From Halichoerus grypus (lineage: Eukaryota > Chordata > Mammalia > Carnivora > Phocidae), in assembly GCF_964656455.1 (NCBI RefSeq), contig NC_135719.1, positions 128,135,444-128,199,443 of the forward strand: 64,000 nucleotides of DNA, written 5' to 3'. A model generated the notes under the pieces. The model worked only from the letters and a program-made list of their open reading frames with translations. It was not told the origin of the DNA and made no database searches. Positions 23,635 to 34,620 of the stretch are shown here, in pieces. Within the stretch, counting starts at the first letter, position 1. Every line of letters begins with the position of its first letter. The position numbers and the translations under genes are program-made.

Positions 23635-23855
23635 AAGACTTTGAATTCAGAGAATTCTGAGTTCAAATCCTGGCCACTACGTATGAATTAAGTGCACTTG
23701 GGTGTATTAACTTCCCTGAGCCTTGGTTTCCTTGTTTGCTAAGTGGGGATAACAATGGTATCTATATCAAGATTAAAAGAAGTCATATATATACAATGCT
23801 GCCACCGGTGCCAGACATGTAGGAGGCCTTCATTAAACAGCAGGGATTATAACAG
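23635..23855 (+). mobile_element. MIR SINE relic, sense
   Basis: GAGTTCAAATCCTGGCCACTA, CTTCCCTGAGCCTTGGTTTC and GTGGGGATAACAATGGTATC follow the sense MIR order, ending GGCCTTCATTAAACAG. Confidence 0.82.
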
Positions 23856-23924
23856 ACAATGAATGCACTTGTCTTCTGGGTCATATTTTTAAGTTTCTTT
23901 TATAATATCATTGTGAATAGGTAC

Positions 23925-24040
23925 CCTATTTAATCTCTTTGCTGCTAGCTATGATAGTGAAAAGAGCTTCGGGGGGGCTGTGAGTTGCCTAAGGTCATAC
24001 AGCTGGTACTAGGCCAGAAAGTCAGGGCTCAAAACCTGGG
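23925..24040 (-). mobile_element. MIR fragment, antisense
   Basis: TTGCCTAAGGTCATACAGCT, GGTACTAGGCCAGAAAGTC and AAAACCTGGGCTTCT follow the antisense MIR order. Confidence 0.7.
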
Positions 24041-24044
24041 CTTC

Positions 24045-24465
24045 TCTAAGCAAAATATGGTGTACACATACAATGGAATATTATTCAGCCTTGCAAAGGA
24101 AGGAAGTTCTGATGTACGCTGCATGGATGAATGTTGAGGACATGATACTAGTGAAATAGGCCAGTTACGAAAGGATAAATGCTGTATGAGTCCATTCACA
24201 TGAGGTTCCTGGGGTCGTCAGATTCATAAAGACAGAAAGTAGAAAGGTGGTTGCGGGGGGCTGGGGGGAGAGGTGGGCAGTTTTTGTTTCGTGGGAACAG
24301 AGTTTTAGTTTTGCATAGTGCAAGGAGTCCTGGAGATGGATGGCGCTGATGGCTGCACAACAGTGTGAATGTACTTTATGCCACTGAGCTACACACTTAA
24401 AAATGGTTAAGATGGTAAATTTTATGTGTATGTTGCCACCGCAACAAAAATATTTAGGAAAACAA
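24045..24465 (+). mobile_element. L1M-type LINE-1 3' end, sense
   Basis: ACAATGGAATATTATTCAGCC near 24070, GAAATAGGCCAGTTACGAAAG, and the 3' block CACACTTAAAAATGGTTAAG followed by ATGGTAAATTTTATGTGTAT are classic L1M 3' sequence in sense orientation. It lies 550 bp from the opposite-strand L1 fragment and belongs to a different insertion. Confidence 0.88.
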
Positions 24466-24754
24466 AAAACAAATCGCAGCTTCTGATTCCAAAGGTAGGG
24501 CTCTTTCCTGCACATAACAGCATCCCCTACAGAGGAGTGGGTGTCGGGGGCAGGGGCTCCCCTTCCAAGTCCCTTTGTACTGAATTACAAAATTTGCAGA
24601 ACTCACTCTGCTGAGAAGACCCACTTGCTTCTCCTGGATCATTCTTCCAATTGGCAAAAGCCCAGGGAGTTAGTCTTTCCAGAGAGCATGGAATTCTTGG
24701 AAAGAGGGCAGATCCTCAGTCTCAGGGAAACCACTCGGGTCAAGTAATAATGAT

Positions 24755-24995
24755 GATTTGCTAATACTGATTAGTACTTCCTCTGTGCCAGACACCCTCC
24801 CAGTGCTTTTGCATAATTAGCTCCTTATAACCTTTACATCAATCCCACAAGGTAAGTAGACTTTCCCCATTTTACAGATGAAGAAGTTAGGACTCAGGGA
24901 GGTAAATTAGCATGGCTGAGCTCATATACAGTGTGTGGAGCCAGGACTTCTACTCAAGTCTTCCTGACCCCAGACCCTGCCTCTCAGCCCCTATG
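24755..24995 (-). mobile_element. MIR SINE relic, antisense
   Basis: TGTGCCAGACACCCTCCCAG, CCCCATTTTACAGATGAAG, CTCAGGGAGGTAAATTAGC and GGAGCCAGGACTTCTACTC in antisense MIR order. Confidence 0.85.
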
Positions 24996-25469
24996 CTATC
25001 TGCAGGAGGCAGGGAAATTGAAGATGTCTTCATCTCAGCTGTTTTTCCATGAGGATTGACTGATTTCTTTTCCCTTCTGTGATGCACTCCTCTCTAACCT
25101 ACCAAGATGAGGGACATCCTCTCTTTAGGTCAGTTTGTCTCCTGATTTCCTGGTGTTCTGTGGGATGCAGGTGTGTATTCTTCTCCTTGGTGGGTCATGC
25201 TCATCTGGGGAGGATGATATCCATTTTCTTTACCTAGGAAGTTGGCACCATCTCCTGGCTCTGCCCACCTACTGTGAGGACTTTTCTAAAGCCTATTGGG
25301 TGGGAGCCTACTGCAGGTGCCAACCTCATGGCCTAATACTGGGAAGTACTGTTCAGCTAGAGATGCATTTTGTTTGCAAGGCTTAAACAGCTGGATAGAA
25401 GCTCAGGTCGGCACTTTCAGTTTACAAGGGGTGTATCAGTGAGCCAGCAGAGACATTCACAATAACAAT

Positions 25470-25582
25470 TCCAGTGAGTGTTTATTGAACATTTACTCTG
25501 TGCCTGGTGTTGTGCTAAGCACTTTATATGGATCATCTCATTTGACCCTCATAACAGTCACATAAATTAGGTAAAGCCAGTT
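25470..25582 (-). mobile_element. MIR fragment, antisense
   Basis: GTGTTTATTGAACATTTACT, TGTGCTAAGCACTTTATATG and ATCTCATTTGACCCTCATAA match the antisense MIR 3' half. Confidence 0.8.
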
Positions 25583-27594
25583 CTGCTAGAAAGCTTGTTT
25601 TGAAAATGCAAATTTGTTCCATTGCGATTGATATATTAGGGAGCGATTTGAGCATAATAATTTTGCCTTTGATTATGCATGATTTTGTCCACAAGAAACA
25701 CTAGGTAAAGGCAGAAAACTGCAGCCCGCTGAGCCAGGCTGTGTAGAAATACACAAAAAGCACACATGTCAGAAGCATGCCTGGTCCTTCAGTTACCACG
25801 TGTGCTGTGAGCCACACCCATGCACACCTGGTGTTACAACTCTGTCCGATATCAGAGCATCCTCCTCTCACTACTTGGCGACAACTCACAAGCTTCCTGC
25901 TTCCACCACACTTCAAGTCTTTTTCAAGGGCTCTAGTGATTCTAGTATTTATATATTTCTTAACCCTTTAACACGTGTAAAACTGGTTTCTATCTTCTAT
26001 TATGGGCCACTGATGAGGTTTTGGGGTGTTATGCCCCAACTTGATTTTCCCCATTAGCTCTGTGGTTTTTGCTGTGATTCTGCACCATCTGGGTGACTTT
26101 TAGGAATGTACACGTTCTTCTAGCAGAACTGACTCCACTGCCATTACTTCCTGTGGCCAAAGTGGAAGGTAAAGCTAAACAATTTGAAAAAAGTATTTGT
26201 AATAACCAGTGGTAAAGTCAGGATGCAAACCCCAGATTGGCTTACTCCCATGTCTGTGCTCAAAATCCCTAAAGCATTAACCCAACCCAACCAGACCCTG
26301 TTGTCTGAACTGATCTTTGATTGCACGTGTAACAAGTAGACTCCTTCTTCCCCCAACTGTCACTCAAGCTCTGGTTTCTCAAGCCAGAGCCACTACAAGT
26401 ATGTTAGAGCCCCCAAGGTATTTGGGCACAGTAGTGAGCCAGCCCATGGGTGTGCCATCCGTGTTCCTTCCTGCTTTGCAGCCTGCTCCTCTCCCTGCTT
26501 CTGCCTTCCAGGCTGGCTGGCCTCTGACACAGCAGCTACCTTTCTGCTTCATCTTGCAAGCTGGGGTTATTAGCATCAAAGAACAAAAGCAAACAGCAGC
26601 AGGGCTGGGGGGGCTCAGTCTTCTACAAAGGCGGATAAATGGGCTCTGTGTTGGGGATGAAGCTAATACCACCTGGCCTTTTGTGGAGAGACATCTCTTC
26701 CTGTGTTTGAAGAGCTCAGACACTGAAAGCTGGAAAGAGCCCCAGAACACAGGAAGCCCAGCCGCTTCGCTGCTGGAAGTTTGCTTTAGCTCAACTAACG
26801 AGATTGTTTCTGTATTTGTTCCTGAAGTAGAGGGAAGAACCTTGTGCTCACTCTCCCCAGGGGCAAGAAAGGACAGGCCATTGGAGAGATGCAGTGCATG
26901 CTTTTTTTTTTTAATCTCCTAATGTTATAGTCGGGGGTACTCCTCAGTTGAAGGCCTGACCTGATGCTTGTGGGCCTGGGGCAAGAACATACATGGGCAT
27001 CTGCCTCCCAGTGGGCAGCCTCCCTTCTCTCTACTTCCAGCCCCGTGAAGATCCTTGTGGACATTTGTGTGGACACCCCAGCCTGTAGAAGTCCACAGCT
27101 CCTATAAATTGGTTTCCCTTGGCCATTTCTTGATACTAGTGTACACACATTGGTGGATTGGTCAGCTTTTGGGAGAATGGACTCCAGTGAATTGGGGGCA
27201 ATTTGGGCAAGGAATTCTGAGTACCTGATTGTACTCTGCAAAGGGGTTAGTGGCAGGTGTTGCTGGTTCTTGGTGGGACCATCTAGTTGGCCCTGTGGAC
27301 TCCTCAGATCCTGGGTTGAGCTTTAGCTGCAGAAGGTGCAGAGCACAGAGCCCAGGCAAGGGCTCCAGGTGGCCAGGCCTATGGTCATACTGCATTTGAC
27401 CCCTTCCCTCTGCCCTTGGCTGTGCCTTTTTGTCACTTTTGTGAGATGCCCTATATTCCTATCCCTAATTTGTAGCTTGATGGGTCAGATGGTACCTGTC
27501 CTGGTTTGCTCTTTCATTCAGAAATATAGCTTGACCCTTGTTGGTTATGCTACTCTGAGTATGGGAGATATTAATAAAATAGAGCCTCCTCTCT
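25583..27594. other. Intronic sequence, no gene recognised
   Basis: Contains the longest open frame after the NRXN3 exon (26317-26922, 201 codons, +). Its predicted peptide is low in recognisable features and a minus-strand frame overlaps it. A possible MIR tail is at about 26190-26250. Confidence 0.45.
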
Positions 27595-27595
27595 G

Positions 27596-27738
27596 GGTCT
27601 TAGTTTCCATATCTGTAAAACAGGATGAATAACGTTCCTACCCATTATGGTTTTGGTGAGAATTGAATAAGATGAGATATATAGAGCACTTAGCACCAGC
27701 CCAGAGAATATTCTATAAATATGAACTTTATTATGAGT
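27596..27738 (+). mobile_element. MIR SINE relic, sense
   Basis: AGTTTCCATATCTGTAAAAC, CTACCCATTATGGTTTTGG and GAGCACTTAGCACCAGCCC in sense order. Confidence 0.8.
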
Positions 27739-28019
27739 TAGTAGTGCTTTGTGTCAGGGATATATAGATATTATCCCATATTATCCCTACATTTACCCTC
27801 TGACATGTGATGCTGGATGCAGTAATTGGCTCAGGAACAGACACATGACCTAAGCTAAACTAGTGAGAGACTTCCCAGGGAATTTTACCAGAATTACCAG
27901 GAAATCAGCTGCTCTCTTTTCTCTAGTGCTGCCAGGTTTTGTCTTTGTTACAACATGGGGACAACCCACCTGATCATGAGGGCAGCACAGGAGAAAACAG
28001 TTGCTCTCAATTTAGTAGG

Positions 28020-28130
28020 GTATTAAGACAGATTCAGAGTCTAATACCAGCTCTGTCCCTCTGTCCATAGGCATGTGTCTTAATTTCTCTGAGCCTTACG
28101 TTTCTTGTGTGTAAATGCAGATACCAGTAT
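28020..28130 (+). mobile_element. MIR fragment, sense
   Basis: CTAATACCAGCTCTGTCCC and TTAATTTCTCTGAGCCTTAC match the central MIR region. Confidence 0.7.
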
Positions 28131-28149
28131 CAATTAAGATGATCTACTA

Positions 28150-28480
28150 ACCGTTCAATACATACTGCTGAGCACCTACTGTAGACCAGACCCAGGTTGG
28201 ACACTGGAGATACAAGCAGTGAATGAAACAGACAAGACTGCTGTCATGAAGCTTGTATTTAAAGGGAGTTATAAACAATAAAAGCAGAGACCCATCCTGT
28301 GATGTTAAATAGTGATTAGTGCCATGGGGAAGGAAAAGCAGGGTAAGTGGCAGAGAAGGTGCCATCATGTATAATCTATTATGCAATCATGCATAATCTA
28401 TTTTAGAGAAGGTGGTTAAGGAAGGTCTTTCTAAGGAAGTAATATTTGAGCTGATACCTAAAGAAAACGAGAAACAGTCT
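28150..28480 (-). mobile_element. L2 LINE relic, antisense
   Basis: GCTGAGCACCTACTGTAGACC, GGAGATACAAGCAGTGAATG, TGTCATGAAGCTTGTATTT, AAGGAAGGTCTTTCTAAGG and ATATTTGAGCTGATACCTAA follow the antisense L2 3' end. A short duplication of ATAATCTATT lies inside (about 28370-28402). Confidence 0.82.
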
Positions 28481-29768
28481 TATATATGCCTGATGAAGAC
28501 CATTCAGTCCAGGGGCTGGCACATGCATAGGCTGCAGGCAGGACCTGCTCAATTAGTGTTAGTTACTTCTATTGTGATGGCGGGGGTTGGGGGGGTTAGG
28601 GGGGGTGGGCTGAGGACTGGCTCTCATGACCTTGCACCTTCCCTCTTCTGTCCCCCTAGCTCTGGCACTCATGCTGATCTTTGTGGAAAAAAATCTGTGA
28701 TGAAAACAAATTCTGGCCCAATCTAGGGCTACCTTTGTTAGGAATGCCATGCTCAAAGCAGGGATTGGGGCAGCAACTCAGGAGAGGAAGGATTTGACCA
28801 TGGCTGCCACCCTTCACCTACTCTCTTCAGCATCACAACCAGGGAAGAAGTAAATTAGGGCAGTCTCACCTTCACTCAGTACCCCACAGACGCTTATCCT
28901 GTGTTCGACAATAACCTCAACCACAAGTGCATTAAGATCAGCACACTTACTTTAAAGTTCAAAAGGAAACATTTTCCTGTAGTTTGGGGAGATCTGGTTC
29001 TTCTAACCATGGGAAAAAAGGAGGGACCCTCCATCTGCTGCTGTTGTGTTTATAGAAGAGAGCTCAGCCAACGGAGCCCTCCCGACTTACCCTTCCTTTG
29101 GACTACATAATTTCACAAGGAAGGAGTCTGAGATGCCCCTACTCACTACTTCCACACACGCAGCCCATGCCCCTGGATAAGCTCTGGGGAGTGTGGGGCA
29201 GGCTGCACAGCCAGCCTCCTGTAGGCGAGGCCCAGCCAAACCTTTTGGGACCCCACCTGGTGAACTCTGTCTTGGGTCTGACCTATTTTCTAGGAGAGAA
29301 AATAGAATATAGATTTAAATGCAGTGGTGCTCTGGAAAACTACAGGCCCAGCAGTGTGAGAAAATAAAACAGTAGGGGGGGGGTGCAGAGGACGTGCTTG
29401 TATGGGTGAGGACACCACCTTTCCTGGATCAATCTTATCTGGTTGTCAACTGCCTTTTCTTCTGCAATTTGCCCCCATTTTTCTCCATTAAAGATTGATA
29501 TACATACACACATTTACATATTTATCTTTCCTCTGACCAGTCCCGGGGCCCAGTGCTGCTCCCCCAGACACAGACTCCAGGCTGAAGATCATTCGTAAGC
29601 ACAGACAGAGGGAGCTCTGGGGATGGTCGCCTTGGACGTGGGACAGCAGCAAGGCATGGAGTCGGAAACATCCGAAGCTGCGTCCTAGGTCAGCCTTCCT
29701 TGCTGTGTGACCAGAGGAAAGACTTTTAATACCCCTGTCCTCTCATATATGAAGGCAGTAAAATTACT
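28481..29768. other. Intronic sequence, nothing recognised
   Basis: Includes a G-rich patch at 28580-28615 (runs of GGGGG). No exon-like or nameable repeat sequence. Confidence 0.45.
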
Positions 29769-29769
29769 A

Positions 29770-29962
29770 GCTAACATTGAGGGCTTTCTAAATGTAGGTA
29801 CTGTTCCAAGCTCTTAACAACCACCCTAGGAGGTAGGAACTATTATCATACCCATTTTACAGATAACAAAACTGAAGCACAGAAAGATTCAGTAACTGAC
29901 CCAAGGTCTACATAGCCTGTAGACCCAGAGCCTGAATCCTGGCAATCCAGCTGTGGATCTCC
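29770..29962 (-). mobile_element. MIR SINE relic, antisense
   Basis: TAGGAGGTAGGAACTATTAT, CCCATTTTACAGATAACAAA and GACCCAAGGTCTACATAGCC in antisense MIR order. Confidence 0.85.
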
Positions 29963-30616
29963 CTCTCTGTGCCAATTCCTATGACCTGGCCTGAGTCACA
30001 TGGTACACTAGGAGCTAAGGTGGGGTCATCTCTATCAAGCCACATGGATTAAGGATGGGAAAGGGGTTCCCCAAAAGACAGCTGGGACTTGTTACACAAA
30101 GAAGGGGTAAAGGATGGACAGACAGTATAATGGATGGATATGGTTGAGGTTCTGATTTCCCCCTGCCCCCATCAGCCTTTGCCATTTCATTCTGTTGGTC
30201 AGAATTGAATGTGGAGATTCAGGTTACTCACTGCTTCTTGGGGCGGGGGCCAGGTGACATTGTGTGTCTCTGTTTCACATTGGACACAATGCTCAGAACT
30301 GCCTCCAGCTCGGTGACACAACTAGAAACTGAGCTTGGACCCTGACCCCTCACTGAAGGAGGTTTTTCTTGGTGTTCTTGTTGCTCCTCTTTGGCAAGAA
30401 GAGATGCTGTATGTTTTATGCTCAGGGCTAGAACTAAGGCCAATTAAAGCTTCAGGAAGGAATGGAATTTTTTTGGACCCCTGTTCCTTCTCTCCTACAA
30501 CCTTTTAACTCCTCCTTGTCCCACTTCCCCCTGAGGAGGAGAAGGGAGGAAAAAGTCCCCAGAGAGGGGAGGGATGGATCAGACACCTTCATTCATAAGT
30601 AGAAGAGTTGAACTGA

Positions 30617-30640
30617 AATCACACACACACACATACACAA
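30617..30640 (+). repeat. Short (AC)n microsatellite
   Basis: An ACACACACACACATACACA run of about 20 nt. Confidence 0.8.
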
Positions 30641-30734
30641 AGCCCTAATTCCTGTAGGCTCTTGGTGTTTCCAGGGAGCCTCCTGGTCACCATTTTTTGG
30701 TAGTTCTGTCTGTGGTAATTCAAGATGGTAACAA

Positions 30735-30958
30735 TCAGCACACCTAACATTTATGCAGTGTTTGCCTTGTACTGAGTTAAATGCTTTACAAGTATTTAAT
30801 CTCATAACAGTGCCATGAGGGAGGTTCTGTTCTCTTCCCATTGTATAGCTGAGGAAAACAACTCAGAAGTTCAGTGATTGACCAACCACAGCCATTCAGT
30901 AAGCAGGGACTTGAACCCGGATCTGTATGTCTCCAGAGTTTAACATTCTAAACACAAC
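30735..30958 (-). mobile_element. MIR SINE relic, antisense, near full length
   Basis: ACCTAACATTTATGCAGTG, AATCTCATAACAGTGCCATG, GACTTGAACCCGGATCTG and CCAGAGTTTAACATTCT in antisense MIR order. Confidence 0.85.
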
Positions 30959-31688
30959 GTTCAAATGGGCAACTTAGTATCGAAAGAACTTGGGAGTTCC
31001 AAGGTATCCTGCCTCCCTTGGGTGTTGGTGCCTCCAAAGAGCATGTTTCCATAAATAACAGTGTTGAAAGTCCCACCACTGAACTCCACTACATGTAAAT
31101 AGTTTGATATCCTGTTTAATGAAGGGGTGTTTTAACGACCACTATTCTAGGCAATCCATCAGTCACAGTTAATTGCCCTGCTTAGTTATTTATACAGAAT
31201 GTTTTCCCTTCCCACCTCTTCTATTTTGCCACTTTTCTTCTTGCTGCCACTCTGCCCCTGAATCTAACAACTCACCAGAAAATCTGAAAGGGGGTGTGGC
31301 TGAGGAATGATTCAGAGCTCTCTAGAAGTCTCTTTGGGCAGATACAGCTTCTAGGGAATATAGGGTATGGGCTGGAGAAATGCTTAGCTGTTGCTGTGGG
31401 TTTGCCCCTCCTGGATGTGGGGGCACAGCTCTGTTAGGTCAGCGCCTGGAGTTTCCTGGGACAGGAGTTCCAGTTCCTACGGATCTTGCCAAAACTTTAC
31501 AAATCTGATTGCAGCAAATTAGAGGCACAGTAGACAAAACCCATGACTCGCTCACAGGGTAGCTAGGATGGTCTCCCCCATGGCTTGAGGTTGCTCACTT
31601 TAGCCTACAAACTGAACTTGGGTCCCATATGCCTCTGAGGGACTGGGTTTCCATTGAATAAATGTTGAACTGGGTGGGATTCAAGAGG
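30959..31688. other. Intronic sequence, nothing recognised
   Basis: No repeat or exon-like sequence recognised. Confidence 0.45.
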
Positions 31689-31689
31689 T

Positions 31690-31840
31690 CTAGTGTCTTA
31701 TTTAGTCTCTGTACCTGAACTAAGTGTGTGACCTTGGGCAAGTCTCTCAAACTCTTTCATCCCCCATCTTAACCAAAAATGAATTAAGCTAGATGATGTC
31801 GGTGGGTATCCCAGGTCTACCATTCCATGATTCTAAGTGA
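31690..31840 (+). mobile_element. MIR fragment, sense
   Basis: AAGTGTGTGACCTTGGGCAAG followed by TCTCTCAAACTCTTTCATC is the MIR core; the 3' half is badly decayed. Confidence 0.7.
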
Positions 31841-32665
31841 GTCACCCAGGATTGCTGGGATGGCCAGTGGTTTCCTGAAGTAGCCCCCTGTTCCATCTCC
31901 TCAGGTGAGGTATAGCCTTTCAGGTTGGGTCTAGAGGTTTTGACAAAGTTCTAGCTTGCTCTTGACTTGGCTTCTCAGGAGGATTCTATCTTACATTTGA
32001 GGGTAGGAGGAGATTGTGTTCATGAAGATGATGGGAGTGAACTGTTCTTCATTTTTTGAAAGTTCATTGGCTTAATTCAAATGGCAACCTTCCTAGGGCT
32101 GGATGTTTATTTGTAGTTGTCAAATGTGATTTCAAATGGCAATTCCTGTCATTAATGATGAGGTGAAAAGCAAGGAGAAAAATTAAAGGGGGAGGCAGGA
32201 TTTCAATTTGTATCACAAATGATCTACTCACACACAATCTCCTGCATACACACGGCTGTCTGTGATGAAGGATGGTCACTGGGAATACTGGAGAGGGAGG
32301 GGATTATAAATGTTTTGTTACCTTCTGTCCTTCAGTCCTATATGGTAAATAATGCTGCAACTTGCTCTTAATTCTCACGCCTCTTTTTCTTTGTTCCTCA
32401 AGGAAGTGGTTTATTATTTTTTCTCTCTGTGGGGAATCTTGCTTGACATCATGTCCAGTGTTCTGTATCTGGAGGCGAGGAGGATTTGCTTGGGTGGTGT
32501 TATGCAGAAATCAACCAGAATATTTTAACCAATATTCTTGCAGGATTCCAGTCTGCTTGGCTCTTCAGAGCCCTATCTGATTCCAGGATGATGTCTTTCC
32601 GGACAGATGTGAAGCTCACCTCTCTTGCTACATGCACAGTGGAAAGGGAGCTTGGTCCCTCGGCT
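31841..32665. other. Intronic sequence upstream of SS1 microexon 1, nothing recognised
   Basis: No repeat could be named. This stretch leads into the TGCATG cluster and the microexon splice region. Confidence 0.45.
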
Positions 32666-32758
32666 TGCATGGGTGGTTTTTGGGTGAAGGTAGAACTAAG
32701 TGCTCAGAAGCTGAGTACCTTTGGGGTCTTGCATGAACATGATAGTCATGCAAGGGCA

Positions 32759-32845
32759 TGTGTGTGTGTGCTTCTAACACTCTTCTTCCTTTTTCTCCCC
32801 CTTTCTCTCCTCTGCCTTTCCCTCTCTTTGAAAATGCTGCCACAG
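32759..32845 (+). promoter_or_regulatory. 3' splice-site region of microexon 1: TG repeat plus long pyrimidine tract
   Basis: A (TG)6 run (32759-32770) precedes a C/T-rich tract (about 32780-32829) containing TTCTTCCTTTTTCTCC, then AAAATGCTGCCACAG. UG-rich RNA is a known binding context for CELF and TDP-43-type proteins, and CU-rich tracts for PTB. Which factors act here is not shown by the sequence. Confidence 0.5.
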
Positions 32846-32863
32846 ATGTCAGTCAAGGTCCAG
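32846..32863 (+). CDS. NRXN3: NRXN3 splice-site-1 microexon 1 (18 nt, D-V-S-Q-G-P)
   Basis: This 18-nt cassette has a CCACAG acceptor (to 32845) and a consensus GTGAGT donor (from 32864). With the single G carried from the first coding exon it reads GAT GTC AGT CAA GGT CCA plus one base, giving D V S Q G P. That matches the SS1 linker I recall for neurexin-3 alpha directly after the EGF-A end CSE. The length is a multiple of three and both junctions are phase 1, so inclusion or skipping keeps the frame. It lengthens the linker between EGF-A and LNS2. A TG repeat (32759-32770), a pyrimidine tract of about 50 nt and nearby TGCATG motifs suggest regulated neuronal splicing. It is too short for ORF-based gene finders. 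Confidence 0.93.
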
Positions 32864-32922
32864 GTGAGTCTCTGTGTTTGCATAGCTGCCGTGGAAATTT
32901 CCCCTCTGCCAGATTGTGCATG

Positions 32923-33408
32923 GTTTGATTCTGAGTGAGACCTTTTTCTAGGTACTCTAAACAGAACAGAGATCTAAGTACATTGCATTTTCATTGCTTT
33001 GGGTTGAGAAGAAATGCCTTGAATTAATGTGTTCGTATTGGTTTTGAAAACCATTTTAAAACCAAAGGAATGTGGTTCCCATGCTTATATAGTCACTTCC
33101 TTCTGATTAATATTTCTGGGTGAATCAAAGAAGTGGAAAATGAGCATTTTTGGAAATATTTTTTAAAGATATTCTTAAGATATGAATTCTCCAATTTACT
33201 GAGCCTTTTTGCCTTATTGTACATAAATCTACTTCTATAGCTTCATGTGGTTGAAAGTTGAAGATAGGACATACTTAGCATGGAAAATATGTGGGTGAAA
33301 GAAGTCTTCTTTTTTTTTATTCTAAGAAATGGCTTTCTCCCCACCCTACAATGAAATTAGCAATTTAAAAATGGTTATGTAACTAATACATGCTCACTGT
33401 ATTAACAA
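32923..33408. other. Repeat-poor sequence downstream of SS1 microexon 1
   Basis: AT-rich with no nameable repeat. Flanks of neural microexons are often conserved, so this span deserves comparison across mammals. Confidence 0.4.
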
Positions 33409-33440
33409 AAAAAAAAAAAAAAAAAGAAAAAAGAAGAGGA
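33409..33440 (+). repeat. Poly-A tract
   Basis: An A run of about 22 followed by GAAAAAAGAAG. No retrogene or SINE body was recognised upstream. Confidence 0.85.
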
Positions 33441-33539
33441 ATGGTTTTTGTCAATGAACAAATGGAAGAACCATTCTTATGCTAATTGTGCATTTCTCTT
33501 GTTAAAATGCATACTCATCCAGAGTTCTAATGGTAAGCA

Positions 33540-33590
33540 TTGTGTGTGTGTGTGCAGACACACACATATGTACACATACACACGCAGGCT
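33540..33590 (+). repeat. (TG)n-(CA)n compound microsatellite with dyad symmetry
   Basis: A TG run (33540-33555) is followed after CAGA by CACACACATATGTACACATACACAC. Sense TG next to sense CA makes the tract self-complementary. Confidence 0.85.
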
Positions 33591-33737
33591 CATATGGGAG
33601 GATACAACCATATATGGATAAGAAGTGTCAGATGACTTAGAATGATTTGGAGACTTTTCTAAACTGGATAGAATTTTGAGTTAAGAAGAGTAATTAACCC
33701 TACCAAGTGAGAAGGGAGTATCATCATTCTTAACTAT

Positions 33738-33950
33738 TTCACATACATTTTCTTGTTTAGTCCTTTTAACATTAAATTCTTATAATATCAATACAAGGTG
33801 TAGGTATTGTTATATCCATTTTAAAATAATGGAAATTGAGGGCCAGGAAGTTAAGCCATTTGCCCCAAGTCATAGGGCTCATCAGCGGTAGCACTGGGAT
33901 TTGAACTTAGGACTCTGGAATTCCAAAGCCCATGCACAGTCCATTGGAAC
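33738..33950 (-). mobile_element. MIR SINE relic, antisense
   Basis: TATATCCATTTTAAAATAATGG, TTTGCCCCAAGTCATAGGG, GGGATTTGAACTTAGGACTC and CCAAAGCCCATGCACAG in antisense order. Confidence 0.82.
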
Positions 33951-34339
33951 ATGCTGAAAATTCCATCACTGCAAATTCTCAGCAACTGAAGGTCTTGTAA
34001 ACATTTCTTAATGAAACTATTGTCTATTTTTCTTTAGCGATAATATGATGTTTTCATTATTAGCTTTCCTCTTTCCAAATGAATTTATCCTTTTTTTTTT
34101 TTTGACTATCTGAAAGAATCAACCAGACGTAAGTAGTGTTTCTGACCATTGATCTATATAGTATATTACATAACATAAAAGAATAATACAGTTATCTCCA
34201 GCTAATACACAGGGTTTCCCTGTTTTTGTTTTCTTCTGTCCACACCCTACCTTTGAGAATAAATGGTGTTTGAACCAATGCATAGGACAGAATTTCCTAG
34301 GAAGATTCCATTAAATTAATTTTCTATTTAATAATATTT
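33951..34339. other. AT-rich intronic sequence, nothing recognised
   Basis: Contains a T-run near 34091-34103. No nameable repeat. Confidence 0.45.
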
Positions 34340-34620
34340 TACTCAACAAATATTTATTGAGAACCTACTGTGTACCAGGCACTGTTGTAGGCACTAGGGA
34401 TAAAACAGTGGACAAAACAGAAGACAATCCCTGTCCTCATTTTTATTCTACTTGAGGGAAGACAACTAAAGAACTGTATATATACACACACATATTACAC
34501 ATATTATATATATGTACATATTACATATATGGTATGAGAGGGTGGGTGATGAGCCCTGAGGAGAAAAATGAAACCATTAAAAACTAATTTATAGAGGATG
34601 CTCAGGCCTCTCTGTTAAGA
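34340..34620 (-). mobile_element. L2 LINE relic, antisense, containing a (TA)/(CA) microsatellite
   Basis: CTCAACAAATATTTATTGAG, CTACTGTGTACCAGGCACTG, AAACAGTGGACAAAACAG and CCTGTCCTCATTTTTATTC are the antisense L2 3' end. It is interrupted by the alternating TATATA/CACACA tract at about 34477-34530. Confidence 0.88.

Larger units (their letters stand above)
950..32845 (+). other. NRXN3: NRXN3 intron between the first coding exon and SS1 microexon 1
   Basis: About 31.9 kb of intron with GT-AG borders. It carries eight CanSINEs, an antisense LINE-1 fragment, a sense L1M fragment, one MER5A, several L2 and MIR relics, an L3/CR1 relic and microsatellites. No additional exon with family resemblance was recognised. 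Confidence 0.9.
32666..32922 (+). promoter_or_regulatory. TGCATG (RBFOX-type) motif cluster around SS1 microexon 1
   Basis: TGCATG occurs on the sense strand at 32666-32671 and 32730-32735 upstream, and at 32917-32922 downstream, 54 nt past the microexon. RBFOX proteins are known to bind this hexamer; downstream sites usually enhance inclusion and upstream sites often repress it. The motifs are seen directly; the regulatory role is inferred. About 0.06 copies would be expected by chance in this span. Confidence 0.5.

Noticed and set aside
26317..26922. 201-codon open frame on the + strand
   Set aside because: No recognisable domain, an overlapping 123-codon frame on the other strand, no Kozak or splice support, and it lies deep in an NRXN3 intron. 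Most likely a chance frame.
29541..29601. CTCTGACCAG followed by a GC-rich stretch, a possible exon
   Set aside because: No matching phase, weak pyrimidine tract, no suitable donor, and no similarity to neurexin protein.
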